From contig JAKTNV010000024.1 of the NCBI GenBank assembly GCA_022747635.1, positions 248,001-312,000 of the forward strand: a DNA stretch of 64,000 nt, read 5' to 3'. The notes beneath the pieces were generated by a model that did not search any database, was not told where the DNA came from, and saw only the letters and a program-made list of their open reading frames with translations. Below are positions 44,466-56,345 of the stretch, piece after piece; the stretch's first letter is position 1, and every line of letters begins with the position of its first letter. A program made the position numbers and the translations under genes. This stretch comes from Hetaerina americana. Its lineage: Eukaryota; Arthropoda; Insecta; Odonata; Calopterygidae.

Positions 44466-46288
44466 TGCAAAGAAAGATAGCAAATAAACGCAAAAATTAT
44501 CATTATGATAATGTTCAATTAAATGAAATATGTAACTCATAAAAACAAATGCCATATGATATGCTTTGTATGGTATACTTGGTACATTTCAGTGGTCTTT
44601 TTACTGGTATCATTTGCAACACTTTCATATCAACCTTAATTTACATAATTAAAACTGATGATGAAGGAATTATAAATGTAAAGTATATTTACAGATGCAC
44701 AAAAATCAGCAACCTCATTAACGAACGTTAAATGATGGTCCTTTGAAAAATTGTATATTTTGGGTGGGCATATCATCAAATCTCTTCAATTTATTACAAC
44801 TGTTTTTTAAGTGGGAAAAAAGATGGAAATTACCAATACACAACTGTCTCATTCACTGAAATTTCCCCTATCAAACTATTCGGAAGCCCTTGCATCACAT
44901 TGACCTTATGTTTCCATTTTTTGAACCAACCTCATTGCTTTGTCCTCCTGCAATCCCTAACAGATTCCCTTGCACTTCACCTGACTTGAAAAAATTCATA
45001 GGAGTTCCGCACTGCCATGCTCAGAAAACGTTGCCTACAAAGATTGAACAATTTATTTGGCATCTACATGGCAAGAATCAGTGCAAGTGCATGCTCTTAG
45101 GACACAATCTTTCCTTCAGAGAAATCTTTTCCTAAATAAAAGGATTGGGAAAAAGGTTTTTTGCAAATATAACATATATAGCCATCATGCAGTCAGATGA
45201 ATGATCACTGCAAACTGAAGAGCATGTATTTTGAATCCACATTGCACAAGACTTGACTGTGAAGCCAAGTGCTACAATAAATGCAAATCATTAACAAGGA
45301 ATCATAACATTTCACTTTTTCTAATTAATTGCCCTATTTCATGCATTACCAAAGCAATGTAAAACTGCATAAAACCTAGCAAAATTACATATTCAGGAAT
45401 ATTAAAATAATATAAGTATGCACGACCACCAGCATGTCATGCATGACCACCAGTACAATTGCCAAGTTTAAAGCCCCTTTTTAAAAAGTAATTTCTTCTT
45501 ATGCAGCTGAGTAAAAACTAAAGAGAACAAACTCTTCATAGTCCTTCAAAGGTAAACTTAATCAACAAAGCTTCAGTAAATTGGACCAGTAGCACCACTT
45601 TAATGCTTCCTACATGAGAGTACCTACAATACAACAAGAAGGGTAACGTCTGGTAATCTTTCTTCATAAAAGGTTAAAACTAGCATTTATTGTGGATATT
45701 ATAATCCCATATTTAAGACAATATATTTACATAAATACTTAGGAGTTACTCAAGTATGGCAGCCCACAAAAACATCTGTACATTCAAATATTATACATGA
45801 AAAATATCACCACATTCAAGTTGCCTAAAGTACAACACAGCTCTTCTCACTGCAGAGACACAACAAATAATATAAAAAATTCAATTATTCTAAATAGGTT
45901 CATTTGTGCAACTAAATCACAAATTATGCCATTAAAGCACTGTGTAATCCTCAATGACTCTTAGGTGTGCGCAACAGAGTAATAAGAAACGAATTCTCAA
46001 ACTTTGGTAAGAGGCTCAAAACATACCCAAGGGCATCACCGATTTAACTGAAGATTACTGCTGAAAATAGCAGTCTGCATAAATCGATAATAACATGCAT
46101 AAAATCAACCTTTGAAGCCAGATACCAAATACGCTTAAAAACTACTCACACCATAACAACAAAATCAAATTTCTTGATCTAACATTCTTCAGGATTATCA
46201 CTTGCACATAATATGCTATCCTATTTGGAAGCCTGGCCTTTCAAGTAAATTTCAGCTCCAGCACAGTGAGCCTCTTACAATTTCAACA
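44466..46288. other. Probable 3' flank/UTR of the gene ending at 46289
   Basis: AT-rich. AATAAA on the minus strand at 45686-45691 (about 600 bp past the stop) is one candidate polyadenylation signal among several. No coding potential seen. Confidence 0.4.
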
Positions 46289-46607
46289 TTAGTCTTTCTT
46301 GTTCAGCATTTCCCATGCTTCATCATCCCATTTTGAGTTCCAGTCCTGCCCACCTCCAACTTTCTCCTCATCAAAGTCTATGAGTAGCCCTTCCTTAGCA
46401 CCTTTCTTCTTCCCCTGCATACTTGAACTCTTCCCACCAGCACCATGCCTTGCTCCTTTTATACTCCCTCGGGCCATTTCTGTCGGAGGTGAAGAAGGCA
46501 CCTTTGTGGGTGAAGTGTCCGAGTTACTTCCAGAGTTCCACCCATCACCCCATGAGTTGTCCCAGTCATTATGAGTTTTGGCTGTTGTGGCTCCAAGAGA
46601 TTTTTGG
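46289..46607 (-). CDS. Last exon of the W/D/G-rich protein
   Basis: 105 codons plus TAA at 46289-46291. Encodes SLGATTAKTHNDWDNSWGDG, then a basic, Lys/Gly/Ser-rich middle, then LLIDFDEE and the Trp-acidic C-terminus. GC-richer than its AT-rich flanks, as expected for an exon. Confidence 0.8.
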
Positions 46608-49600
46608 CTGAAGAGGTAAGATTGAAAAAATACTTATATATGACCATAAAATATAATCAATGGTTGATGTGTTAAATAATGAATGAAATAACTGACACTA
46701 AAGAATCTAAAACAAGGTATTCACGTCTCCTGATCTAGAGAATTTTTTTGTGCTTGTCCCTTAAAATTTATACCAATGTAGACTGATGTCAAAACCTGCT
46801 GTATTTCATGCCGGGGAAAAATGAAAACACTCTGATCACAAGCTATTTCTGGATTACAAAATAATGCATTTGTATTATGGAAATTGTACTGACAAAATTT
46901 GAAATGAAAGAACGAGGAAAGAAACCCTCTATTCATGAGGGATGGAAATATATTCTTCCAACCATACCAATCAATTCCTTCATTACTTATATCTGGAATG
47001 GCTATCACATAGATCAACCTTTGATGGAGTTTAGCAGCTGGATTTTCATTCAGTTATTCCACCTGTTGCTTCAAAACTCCAATACTTGGACAAGTAATGA
47101 ATTTTACAAACAAAAACTTTTTAAATACAGGTTTGAAATAAACCAAGGGATAAGCACAACAGAGCTGGCAAAGAGAGTAGCTGATTTTGGTTTTTCATAT
47201 TGGACTGGATCATTTTATAATTTCAGTTACCCATATCTAATCCAGTGTACATTAGCTACAACCATTTTTTTTGGCTATCAAAAACAGGAAAAAAATAGTT
47301 CAATCAATTAGCTTTTCTCCCCTGAATTATCCTATTTCTCCAACTCACAAATTTTACAATTTTACTGTCCTACTGTATCTATCTTCCACATAAGTAAGCA
47401 AAGGATTAATTAAATATATTCTATATTTTGTTATAAAACCTTTCTTACTTTATATCATAGAACTCCATGCAAGTTAAAATCCAGATGAAAAGGGCTTGCA
47501 AACTAGGTACTTTGGTGAACTTTTTCCATGAGGGGATTACCAAAAATGTCAATAATCCATTTTTGATTAATCACCCTCAATTTTCTCAAATTGACTTTAG
47601 ATAAATATACTTGTGGCTCATATATATAAATGAAATTCAGGGCTAAAATACATATATACCAGTAAAGAAGTACACTCTAGTGAATTGTACATGACTTAGT
47701 TGCATTCATGACAAAACGTTTTCAACGATTAAATGATATAACTTCCTAAGAATGAATTTTTGTGTTCCCTAAAAATATAACACTGCTCTTTGTAGACATA
47801 TTTAGAAACAACAAGCACCTTAAACTGAAATAAAAATCATGGTCAATATATTTATGTAAGTGTAATGTTTTCCTTTCCATTCACAAATACACTTTACCTT
47901 TGCTCAAAAGAATTTGAAAAAAAATGGTTAGCATAAGAGCAAGTATGGTGTTGTACTTGTAATGAATGTTTTATGCACAAAATATTTTCCTCCTTCCTCA
48001 TTGTTCCATGATCTATAATCCAAAGATGTTTTTCTTCCTCTAGAATGAAAACTGAGCATTATTTAAACCATATTATAAAATACATATGCTCTGGTGGCTC
48101 TAATAAATTCTAATTATATAACCTACCAAAATTAGCAAGCAAATTATTTAAGATTATAATAAATCATAATTGCTACAATGGGCCCATTTATTAAAATTTG
48201 ACGATGATCGTATAAAAAAGTAAAATAATCTATTCATTTATCATGTAGTTAACCAACAGGATACAACAAAGTAGGTTTTTTTTATAATCCTCCTCAATAT
48301 ATTCAAGGAGAAATATTATTCTTTAAAAAATGTAATTTACTTCAAGTTGAGAAGATTTTAAACTACATACTTAAATCGAAAAAATTCTTTTAAGTAACTT
48401 CGAACAACATCAACTTGAGAAAATGTTAAGGCAAATGATAAATGAAGTACATGTATCATGATACAAAAAACTTTTCTGATGTTGGTTAATTTGTTTTGCA
48501 CACTACCAGATGGTTAAAAAAGCTTAAGTTAAATCTCTCCATTGTTAAGTTGTTGTTGAAGTGTGCATTAACTGAAAACAGATTTTTTTCAAGTCTACTC
48601 TAGGCTTACTGCAAAGACTGTGGGTGCATTTAAAAATATAATGCACCTATTGATAGTGAAACATTAATTTTAATGCATCAACTACTAGGAAAATATAAAC
48701 CCATATCCATCATATTACGTGGCTTCCATTTTTAAACACCACTCTCACTCTTTTTTGATTACTGTCACTGAACCAGGTAGTCAAATTCAGCTGGAAGTCA
48801 TGAATGGAGTATTTCAATCAAAAATAGCCAGTATTAATCACTCTAACTGTGGACTCTGATTTCCTATTGTCATCTACAAGTGAGAACCTGTCAAAGAATC
48901 AAACTCCCAATTTGAGGAACCAGGGTTGAATATAATGACTGAATTTAATCCATTTCTTGGTGCATTGATGAGGAATTATTGGAATACAAATATTTCAAGT
49001 CAAAGAGTACCATACAATCATAGCCTATTAGGCATCAACATAATAAAACGTAAGGTGCTTGCACTATTTCATGGAAAAATCTCTATTGATGATGACCCTA
49101 TATTCATTGGAAGTTTATGATTGTAGGATTATGACACACAAACTAAATTTAAGTCTCAGTAAATCAAAATTCAAAATTATTGATGAAGACTTTCATCAAT
49201 TTTTTTTAAACACATTAACATTCATTTATTTTTATTGCACAAAACAAAAATGTTTTATCTTCACCATTGGTAAATATCATAGCAATATCAAATTGAACAG
49301 CATAAAATTAATATTTAAAATATCACATTTAATTTTAGGAGATCTGATCACAACAAATCTTTCATGCATACAAGGTTTTATAAAAAGTATCAGTAACAAT
49401 TTTTTCCTGATGTGTGCGAAAAGCGGAGAAGACTGAATTCAGACTGCTGGTTTAGTGCATACATGATTGCAAATCATATTGGCATTGATGAGATGACAGT
49501 GCACACCATTATCACCAGAAATTTGGCAATGCAAAAGATCTGTGCTAAACTTGTCTCAAAGGCGCCCAGCCACATCTGCTTCAAAGTAACCAACTACCTG

Positions 49601-50690
49601 ACAAAAAATAGAATCATGACGATTTCCCAACCGTTTACAGTCCCAACTTGGTACCAGCAGACTATTTCCTATTCCCAAAAGTGAAATCCTCCTCCCTTAA
49701 AAGGACACCACCATGGGACCCTAAGTGCCATCAAAGAAGCTTGCATGCATACCCTTAAGGACCTTCCACAATCCACCTACCAGGGAGCCTTTGATTTGTG
49801 GAAAAGCCATTGGCAAAAGTGTGTCAATGCTGAAGGGATGCTGAAGAATTTTGAGGCATTATACCAATATCTGAAATAAATCTATTTTTCCCACTACTTT
49901 TTATATAAACCATGCATACATTGTGGTCCATGGTGTGGTTTTACATAAACTGTGACTGGTTGTCACTAACAAGTGAATTTGAAAGAAAGAGATTTCTGTT
50001 TGGCATTTTAACAGTCTGGGAATAAATGGGAAAAACTGTTCACAGAGGTAATAGTACACGATTAAATAGATCATGGCTTAAATTTTCCCTTTGGAAATCA
50101 CTGTTTTAGATTATGAAAATCATGTTAAGCCCAAAATCTTTAAAGCATTAAATGCAGTATCTTCAAGTAATGGGAAAATATTGTCAATTTAAATAATGAT
50201 AGAATAAGCCTTGAATGGACTGATGGAAGAAAAAGTTGAGATGGGTAGGACACACCCAAAGTCATAACCTTTTAATGAATAAGTGAGATGAAAATGAAGG
50301 GAAGAGAGAGGAAGGCATGGAATTCTGACTAACGTGGACAGGAGCAGAAGATACCAGTAAAAAAAAAGTTGAAAACAACTGAGAGGATTTGAGAAACATA
50401 TCCCATTGTTTTAGGGGGAAATTCTATCAAGAAGAAAATGATGTATTTTATAAAGGCAAGTCATTTTCTTCATCCCAATCAACAGGACAAATAAACACTA
50501 ATCCAGTGAGGTATTTTGCCTAAAAACTATTAAAAATCCAAATACCCACCTTCCTCTCCTGGCTTTATCTTTGGAGCTATTGGATTCCCATCCACCCCAA
50601 TTACCACCATCTTCAGCATCTTGCTGCTCAGGAGAGCTTGCACGACCAGTCAAAAGTGGAGCGGAACAGCTAGGATCACCATTACGACCC
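46289..50690 (-). CDS. C-terminal two exons of a Trp/Asp/Gly-rich protein, possibly ArfGAP1- or SCYL1-like (5' part not found)
   Basis: Exons 50550-50690 (acceptor TATTTCAG, donor GGAAG/GTGGGT) and 46289-46607 (acceptor CCTCTTCAG, stop TAA). Exon 1 enters and leaves in phase 2 and joins exon 2 in frame as RRGS-QKSLG. Visible motifs: GNWGGWES, NDWDNSWGDGWNS, a Ser/Pro/Lys-rich basic linker, LLIDFDEE, and DWNSKWDDEAWEMLN with a KKD end. Repeated W-x-x-W/DW patches with acidic residues are common in tails of proteins that bind coat or clathrin adaptors. ArfGAP1 or SCYL1/yata are the closest matches I recall, but I cannot decide between them and neither is proven. No catalytic domain of either is visible up to 64 kb, so upstream exons lie beyond the window or are small and missed. 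Confidence 0.68.
46608..49400. other. Intron between the two exons, left part
   Basis: AT-rich. The longest ORF is plus-strand 46877-47311 (144 codons), unrecognised and probably chance. No repeat identified here. Confidence 0.4.
49405..49881 (+). pseudogene. Relic of a third mariner-like transposase, catalytic core deleted
   Basis: Plus strand. The N-terminal part keeps MIANHIGIDEMTVHTIITRN, like the mariner helix-turn-helix, then jumps to YQYSPNLVPADYFLF-like sequence at about 49640, PKVKSSSLKG-like sequence, KEACMHTLKDLPQSTYQGAF and LWKSHWQKCVNAEG, ending LYQYLK-stop at 49877-49879. The first two catalytic Asp regions are absent and the frame shifts. Distinct from family M1 and from the 5.0 kb copy. 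Confidence 0.8.
50200..50450 (+). pseudogene. LINE 3'-end remnant
   Basis: Plus strand: EKVEMGRTHPKS, KREEREEGMEF and a TWTGAEDTSKKKVENN-like stretch follow the pattern of the C-terminal tail of many arthropod LINE polyproteins (WxGHxxRH .. GKRGRGRPR .. YExLK). Stops present. Probably a 5'-truncated copy. Confidence 0.55.
50550..50690 (-). CDS. Penultimate exon of the W/D/G-rich protein
   Basis: 141 bp, enters needing one base to finish a codon and leaves with two. Encodes GRNGDPSCSAPLLTGR, an acidic EQQDAEDGGNWGGWES stretch and a basic SSKDKARRG end. Protein-like composition, with strong splice sites on both sides. Confidence 0.72.
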
Positions 50691-52840
50691 CTGAAATATA
50701 TAATACACAAAATTGTTATATCTTTGTACTCATGGGGGCAGTGAGTTATTAATGGAATGTATACACTATCATTATTACCATTTCTAATGGCACAGCAAAA
50801 ATTAGCATTACCAATAAAAAATTATAACCCAGGTGGAAACATTACATTTATTATGTAATTCTTTTACCGTAAATATTGTCACCATTAACAATAGGGTCAA
50901 TGATCTCTTTGAACTGATGATAAGGGTTCACCATATAGTGATGGGAAGACTGGCACTGGCCTATACCTCACTTGGCATTAACCTACTATACTCCAGTGAT
51001 TAATTTCATTAGTCCAAAAGGCACATTAATACATCTAATGACACTTCTATCTTATAATATCTAAATTTTTTTCATGGTCTCAGCATAGATTTTAACTAAT
51101 TAAAAAGAAGAGAAAATATAATTTCTTGTTACTATGAACTTCAAAGAAATGTATGCATGGACACATTTCCCTGTAGGACTTCGGCTCATACGTTCATATA
51201 TAAACTGCAGTACCTAATGTTTAAATCACAATTTACTTACATGACGGACCAAACACCAAAAACAGTGGACACTTAACAGAACAATTTTTCAAGGTGAAAG
51301 TAAATTGGGATGGATGAAGGCAACTAGTCACTTTATCGACAAATACGTTAGCTAGGAAAATTGGTAACAGAACCATACAATTAAGATAATTATGGCCCCA
51401 ACACATTGAACACTTCAACAAGAGAATACTTTTAGGAAGGGACAACAGAATTGGTTATAAATAAAAACAAAAAAATATAAAAATGATAATACTTCATTGT
51501 GGATTGCCATATATTTATAAATGACTAATTGGATATATCTCGACTTACAATGGCATAAAGAAAACAATGAGAGGAAACCATGATGAGAAGAACTATGTTG
51601 GAACACCCAGCATGGAATTACCAAGCAGATAATATGATATGTGAAGTAAGGTCACTATGAAGAATTGAAGAGTCCAACTGAGATGCAAAATAAGAAGAGA
51701 ATTGCAACTAGCCAATCTTTGGGTAAATAACTGCACATGATCATTCTATAAATATCCTTTACTAATTTAAGCCATTGACTACTTTATGGAAAGCATTTAT
51801 GCAATTTATTATTTGGTCACGAATGACTCAAGAAACAACTACTTCAAGAAAAATCACTTCTTTGATAAGGGTTCAGAATAGACAGTGCCATATCCTCCAC
51901 GTGTTAACTTAAGAAGTTCAAAAGACATGGAAGGAAGAAAAATGTTTATGAAATTTGCTTTGACTTAATCAAGCAATGAATGTTTCAGAAGGGTAATAAT
52001 AAATTAAGGTTACCACCACATTAAACAATGTAAGAGTTACTATGGACAGTAAGAAAATTAGAGTAATATGATTCTAAGAGATTAAGAGGTTAGATTAATT
52101 TTTAAAAAGAAGGGCATTATTAATGGCTAGTAGACCAAAACATTATGATTCATGCTCTTCCACTAGCTTGCAGGATAATATATAGAAATAGATGAATCAG
52201 TTCATGTAGATGGACATCAATTGAAAAAAATGGCATAGTAATTATAAGGCTGAATGAATTCAAACATGCCAGCTGTTTTAAACATGGCAAATGGAAGGGA
52301 TGAAGGAACATTAGCATGCCAATTGATTCCAGGGACTATCCACACCCAACCTCTCCAGGACTATCAATAATAAAAAAGTTTTGAACACTTATGCTTGAAA
52401 AAATGATTTTCCCCTAAAAAATCTAATTGATGAAACTTTGTTTAGTTTTCAATGACCAGAAATAAGCAAAATAGTGAATATATTGAAATCAGATCTGCAG
52501 TGGGTATAATACAACAAGTTAAAGAAAAAGTATTAATTTTTAGCTGTGTAAATCACCTACCTCACAATAGGATTTTAATGTTATGACATTCATTAGGTTT
52601 AAGCCCACTAGCATATTCCAAATATTCAGACGTCCTTCACTTAGCTGGCATTTTGATTCAATTATTAGTTCCCTACACTATTTATATCTCTCTGAAATAC
52701 CTAAATATCTTCCTAGTCTTAACTACTACTGTAGTTTTTGAATGCATTATATTTGACGTAAACCTTCCATGATGTGCTTATAATTCTGATCTAATGTTAT
52801 TGATTAAGACTCTGTAATGCATGGATAAATATTTTAATTT
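50691..52840. other. AT-rich DNA upstream of the penultimate exon
   Basis: Should be intron of the minus-strand gene. No exon with matching phase and protein-like content was found; no repeat recognised. Confidence 0.4.
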
Positions 52841-52979
52841 GTTCCAAAGAAACTGCGGGAAATGCAGCAACAGTAACTTTTAACGGAGTCATCTGCTAAT
52901 GTGCAATTCAAAGCAACAATTTCAGAGTGTAAAAATATCCCAGTCAAAGCAAATGATTTTTACACTCTGAAATTGTTGC
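52841..52979. repeat. FB repeat collapsed to a perfect 24-bp hairpin, with 10-bp target duplication
   Basis: Reverse orientation relative to 36.2 kb. Arms 52913-52936 and 52956-52979 are perfect inverted repeats of 24 bp around a 19-nt loop that retains a CCCAGTCAAAGC scrap of the tRNA-like T-arm. ATTTTAATTT flanks both ends (52831-52840 and 52980-52989). Confidence 0.92.
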
Positions 52980-53819
52980 ATTTTAATTTATTGCATGAAC
53001 AGAGAGCTATCTAATTTTCATCCTTAATAATTCTTTTTCATCCTATATTTTCATCTGGAGGAATAACTACACTAATAAAATTCATTTATCCTCCCTTGAC
53101 GGTTGTGTCACATTCCTAAACTTTATTTGCTTTGTCTTGGTGCAATTTATTCATCTCATTCAGAGGATTAAAAATACATGGAAAATATCTTTACCTATGT
53201 AAAACTGTACCTATCTGTACCTATGTAATAAAAAATAATGACAGGAAATATCACACCGTTCCTACAAAAAATTACATTACCAAATGGTTTTGAAGCATTA
53301 ATTCATTGTAGTGTTTCTTGTCATTTTGGAAAAGTTTCACCAAAATTAGACTAGATACCATAGCACGACGTCAATCAGAAAGACAACAGTATAGAGGGAT
53401 ATAATTTCCAAAATTATAAAAGGAAATACATTAGCATGGTTACCATTGAACGTAGTAATTATTAATGGTTTGATAACTAAAACGTCATAATTAGCAACGA
53501 GCTAAGTGGCTCAATTTCGGCGACAAAATTATGCACGATCATGTTTCTGTCAATTGAATGTTTTCAACATTTAATTCGCTTGTCTTTGATAAATTTATTC
53601 TTTCATAAAGGATTAAAAAAAACCCCTGCATAGTTTCTCACTCTGTGCTTTTCTCTCTAGTATCAACTGCCTCCATAATCGAGGCTCGGGAATTTTACCC
53701 TTTACAAAAACACCTCAAACGGAAGCTACCATTAAAACAGCAGGACTTTTATGATGCCTCTGAAATTAATTCACAATGATAAGCCGTCCTCGTCTTCTCG
53801 TTCCATCTCTTTATTTTTT

Positions 53820-55320
53820 TTAACGATCTTCGGTGGGAAAAGTAACGAACAGCAGGAGGGGCCAGTCCGAATTCAGGCAGAAAATAAAAAATAATCCGGA
53901 TTCAAAGTGAAGACTTAAAAAAAATACCATCACCATAAACCAGAGGGGTGAGAACAACAACGACCAGCGGGAGGGCACTAGGAACGAACTCGACGTCATT
54001 TTTAAGAGTGGAAGGTGGCTTGGAGGAGGATTGAACGACTCTGTCTTTGCCAAACGACGAAGAACAAATGGATAGGCGGAACTTGCATACAGATCGACGA
54101 AAAGAATTTTTCCGGAGGGGTTCTTCACGAAAAAGAACGAGAAGGAAAACTTGAAGGTGCGACCACCTTTAGTGCTAGCGTCAACGGAGGCCATCGCGCT
54201 CGGAAAGTGTGTACAAGAACGACGAACAAAGAAGACAGAACGAAATGACGATGAGGCTATGGAGTGGCTACGTGATCGAACGAGAGGGAGGCACCTTTTT
54301 TTAACCTAGGTACTTGAGGGCAGACGCTAATAGCAGACCTTCCCGCAGGCCAAGGAACAAAAACCACCAACTATGCAACCATGTGGGGGGTGGGGGAGGG
54401 GCAAGAGAGCGGAGGTGAAGAGAGAAAGAGAAAGAAAGGGACGGCGGGAGACCATGAGCGTCGGAGGAGAAGGTGGTGGCTTTGAAGGGGGCACACGAAT
54501 AAGAAAAAACTGGTGAGAGACGGAAGGGGGAAGAGGACGAGCGAACGCGGGAGGGGGAGGCAAGAGGAGGTGACTCAGGTGTCAGTGGAAGAGGTGGGGT
54601 CTAGATTGAGTCACTCTCGTGCCCAGAAGCGAGGGCTGGAGAGGAGTGCGGGCGAGGCACACCACGAGACCTCTCGGGTGACGATCTCACGGGCGCAACG
54701 GCGGCGGCGAGGGCATCGCCTCCCCGCGCGCCGAACATTCGACGGTGATGCGAAAGATGGGATGACCCCGACTGCTCGAGGGGGGTCCTGCTCTTTTAAA
54801 TAGCTAAAACAGTCCCGGGTGGCGATCGATCGAGGAACTGAACCTTGGGGGGGGAGTGGTGCCCAAAGTATTTTCCCACAAATGTTAAATTAACGCGACC
54901 CTTTTCTGCACATTTATTCTCGTCTGCTATCCCATTCCGGTTTTCACGCGATGACCGTCTTCGGGCTGGTGATCTGCATGCACGCCTTTCAAGAGTCCCA
55001 ATTCGTACAGTTTAATGGCGAGTTACACAAAGGATATTGAGAATATACTACTGCCCGGCCACAGGGGATTTTTCAACCGGAAACAAGATGTAGTGGATGC
55101 TTTGTCTTTGCAGCCTCCTTCAGGCCACTCCACTAAATATTCACCACGCCGGATTTACATACGGATAGATAAACGTCTTTATTACGGCGAAATTGACACC
55201 AGACGGGAGTTAAGGGACGATAAACAACGCGCAGGGGACGCTGGGTATTATGAAGGACTAGGGACGGCGGAGGGGCAAGAAACGAAACGAACTAAAAAAT
55301 AAGTCATTAGTGGCGACGGA
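53820..55320. other. GC-rich, CpG-rich block I (promoter-like)
   Basis: Abrupt rise in GC and CpG against AT-rich flanks. It contains a plus-strand purine-rich run at about 54380-54570 with several G-tracts. Open frames here (53820-54194 minus, 54513-54803 plus) have low-complexity composition and no recognised domain. Resembles a CpG-island promoter or first exon; direction unknown. Confidence 0.5.
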
Positions 55321-56190
55321 TCACGTGTTAGAAGGCCGTAGAAATATTATTTCTCTCTGAGGGAGTCATTATTGGGGAGGGGGGGGGGGAGGTGGGCGAG
55401 GTAAAATCAGGTAGATAGGACGGAAGGCGGTTAACACATCTCCTTGTTTCTGAGGTGCCAATTATATCGCCACGGCAGCCATTATAGCACCTTGGCTGGC
55501 ATTTCGACAAACTCGGAAATAGAGAAACAACGCAATTATTTAATTTTGTCGAAAAATACGAGCCAATTACTACGGCGCTTCTATGGAGATAAGTAACTTC
55601 AGAGCAACACCGACAGCCACAATACGTTGTTACCCCTTCCATTGTGGTTCAAGAACTAATGTCTGCTGCAAAAATGCACTGAAATTGTCTCTCGCATAAA
55701 AAATTCGGTATGAATGAACGGCGTAACATACTTGCTGTAACCTCAACTCGACATTTTTCAATTTCTCAAGAATTAATTGATTTCCTATACTATATACTCT
55801 GTCGATAGGCAGTTAAATTAAAACGACTGCAATTCCCTTCGAATTGTAAAATGCTCAGGGCGGGCTTCCAGCTATACGAAGAATATAACTTTCCAAACAC
55901 ACTTCGTTTCCAACTAAGTAGTCGTAAATGACCCGTGAAAGGGTACAAGTCGTTAAATAGAGGGGTTTGGTCTTGAATAAACTTAATTTTATTAAGTTTT
56001 TCTTCCCATGCCACAGTTACTACCTTGCCCACTTCTTTTGCTTTACTTGATCACATATTTCCATTACTTTAACATAATTATTTGCCGAAAGATTAATGTG
56101 CTCTCACACTGAATTCGTTTCCTCAGGATGATAACCATGCGAAGACAAATTAAGACTTTCTTATACTATTTCAATCAGAGTTTCTCACCG

Positions 56191-56345
56191 ATGCAACATT
56201 TTCAGAGTGTAAAAATCATTCGCCTTGACTGGGATCCCAGTCAAGGCGAATGATTTTTACACTCTGGAAATGTTGCATTGAAATGCACATTAGCGGATGA
56301 ATCCGTTAAAAGTTACTGTTGCGGCATCTCCCGCAGTTTCTTTGG
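56191..56345. repeat. FB repeat with 88-bp near-perfect palindrome
   Basis: 56191-56234 and 56235-56278 are inverted copies (43 of 44 positions) with no spacer, centred in GGGATCCC. Each arm is the FB arm plus the 3' half of the tRNA-like module up to the T-stem. The normal FB tail follows (AAATGCACATTAGCGG .. GCAGTTTCTTTGG). Flanks TTTCTCACCGAT and TTTTTCACACCGAT suggest a diverged target duplication. Confidence 0.93.

Noticed and set aside
46877..47311. 144-codon plus-strand ORF in an intron
   Set aside because: Unrecognised, AT-rich residue bias, opposite strand to the gene; probably chance.
53820..54194. 124-codon minus-strand frame starting MASVDAST
   Set aside because: Low-complexity Phe/Ser-rich composition, no homology, and no splice donor that joins convincingly to the exon at 50690.
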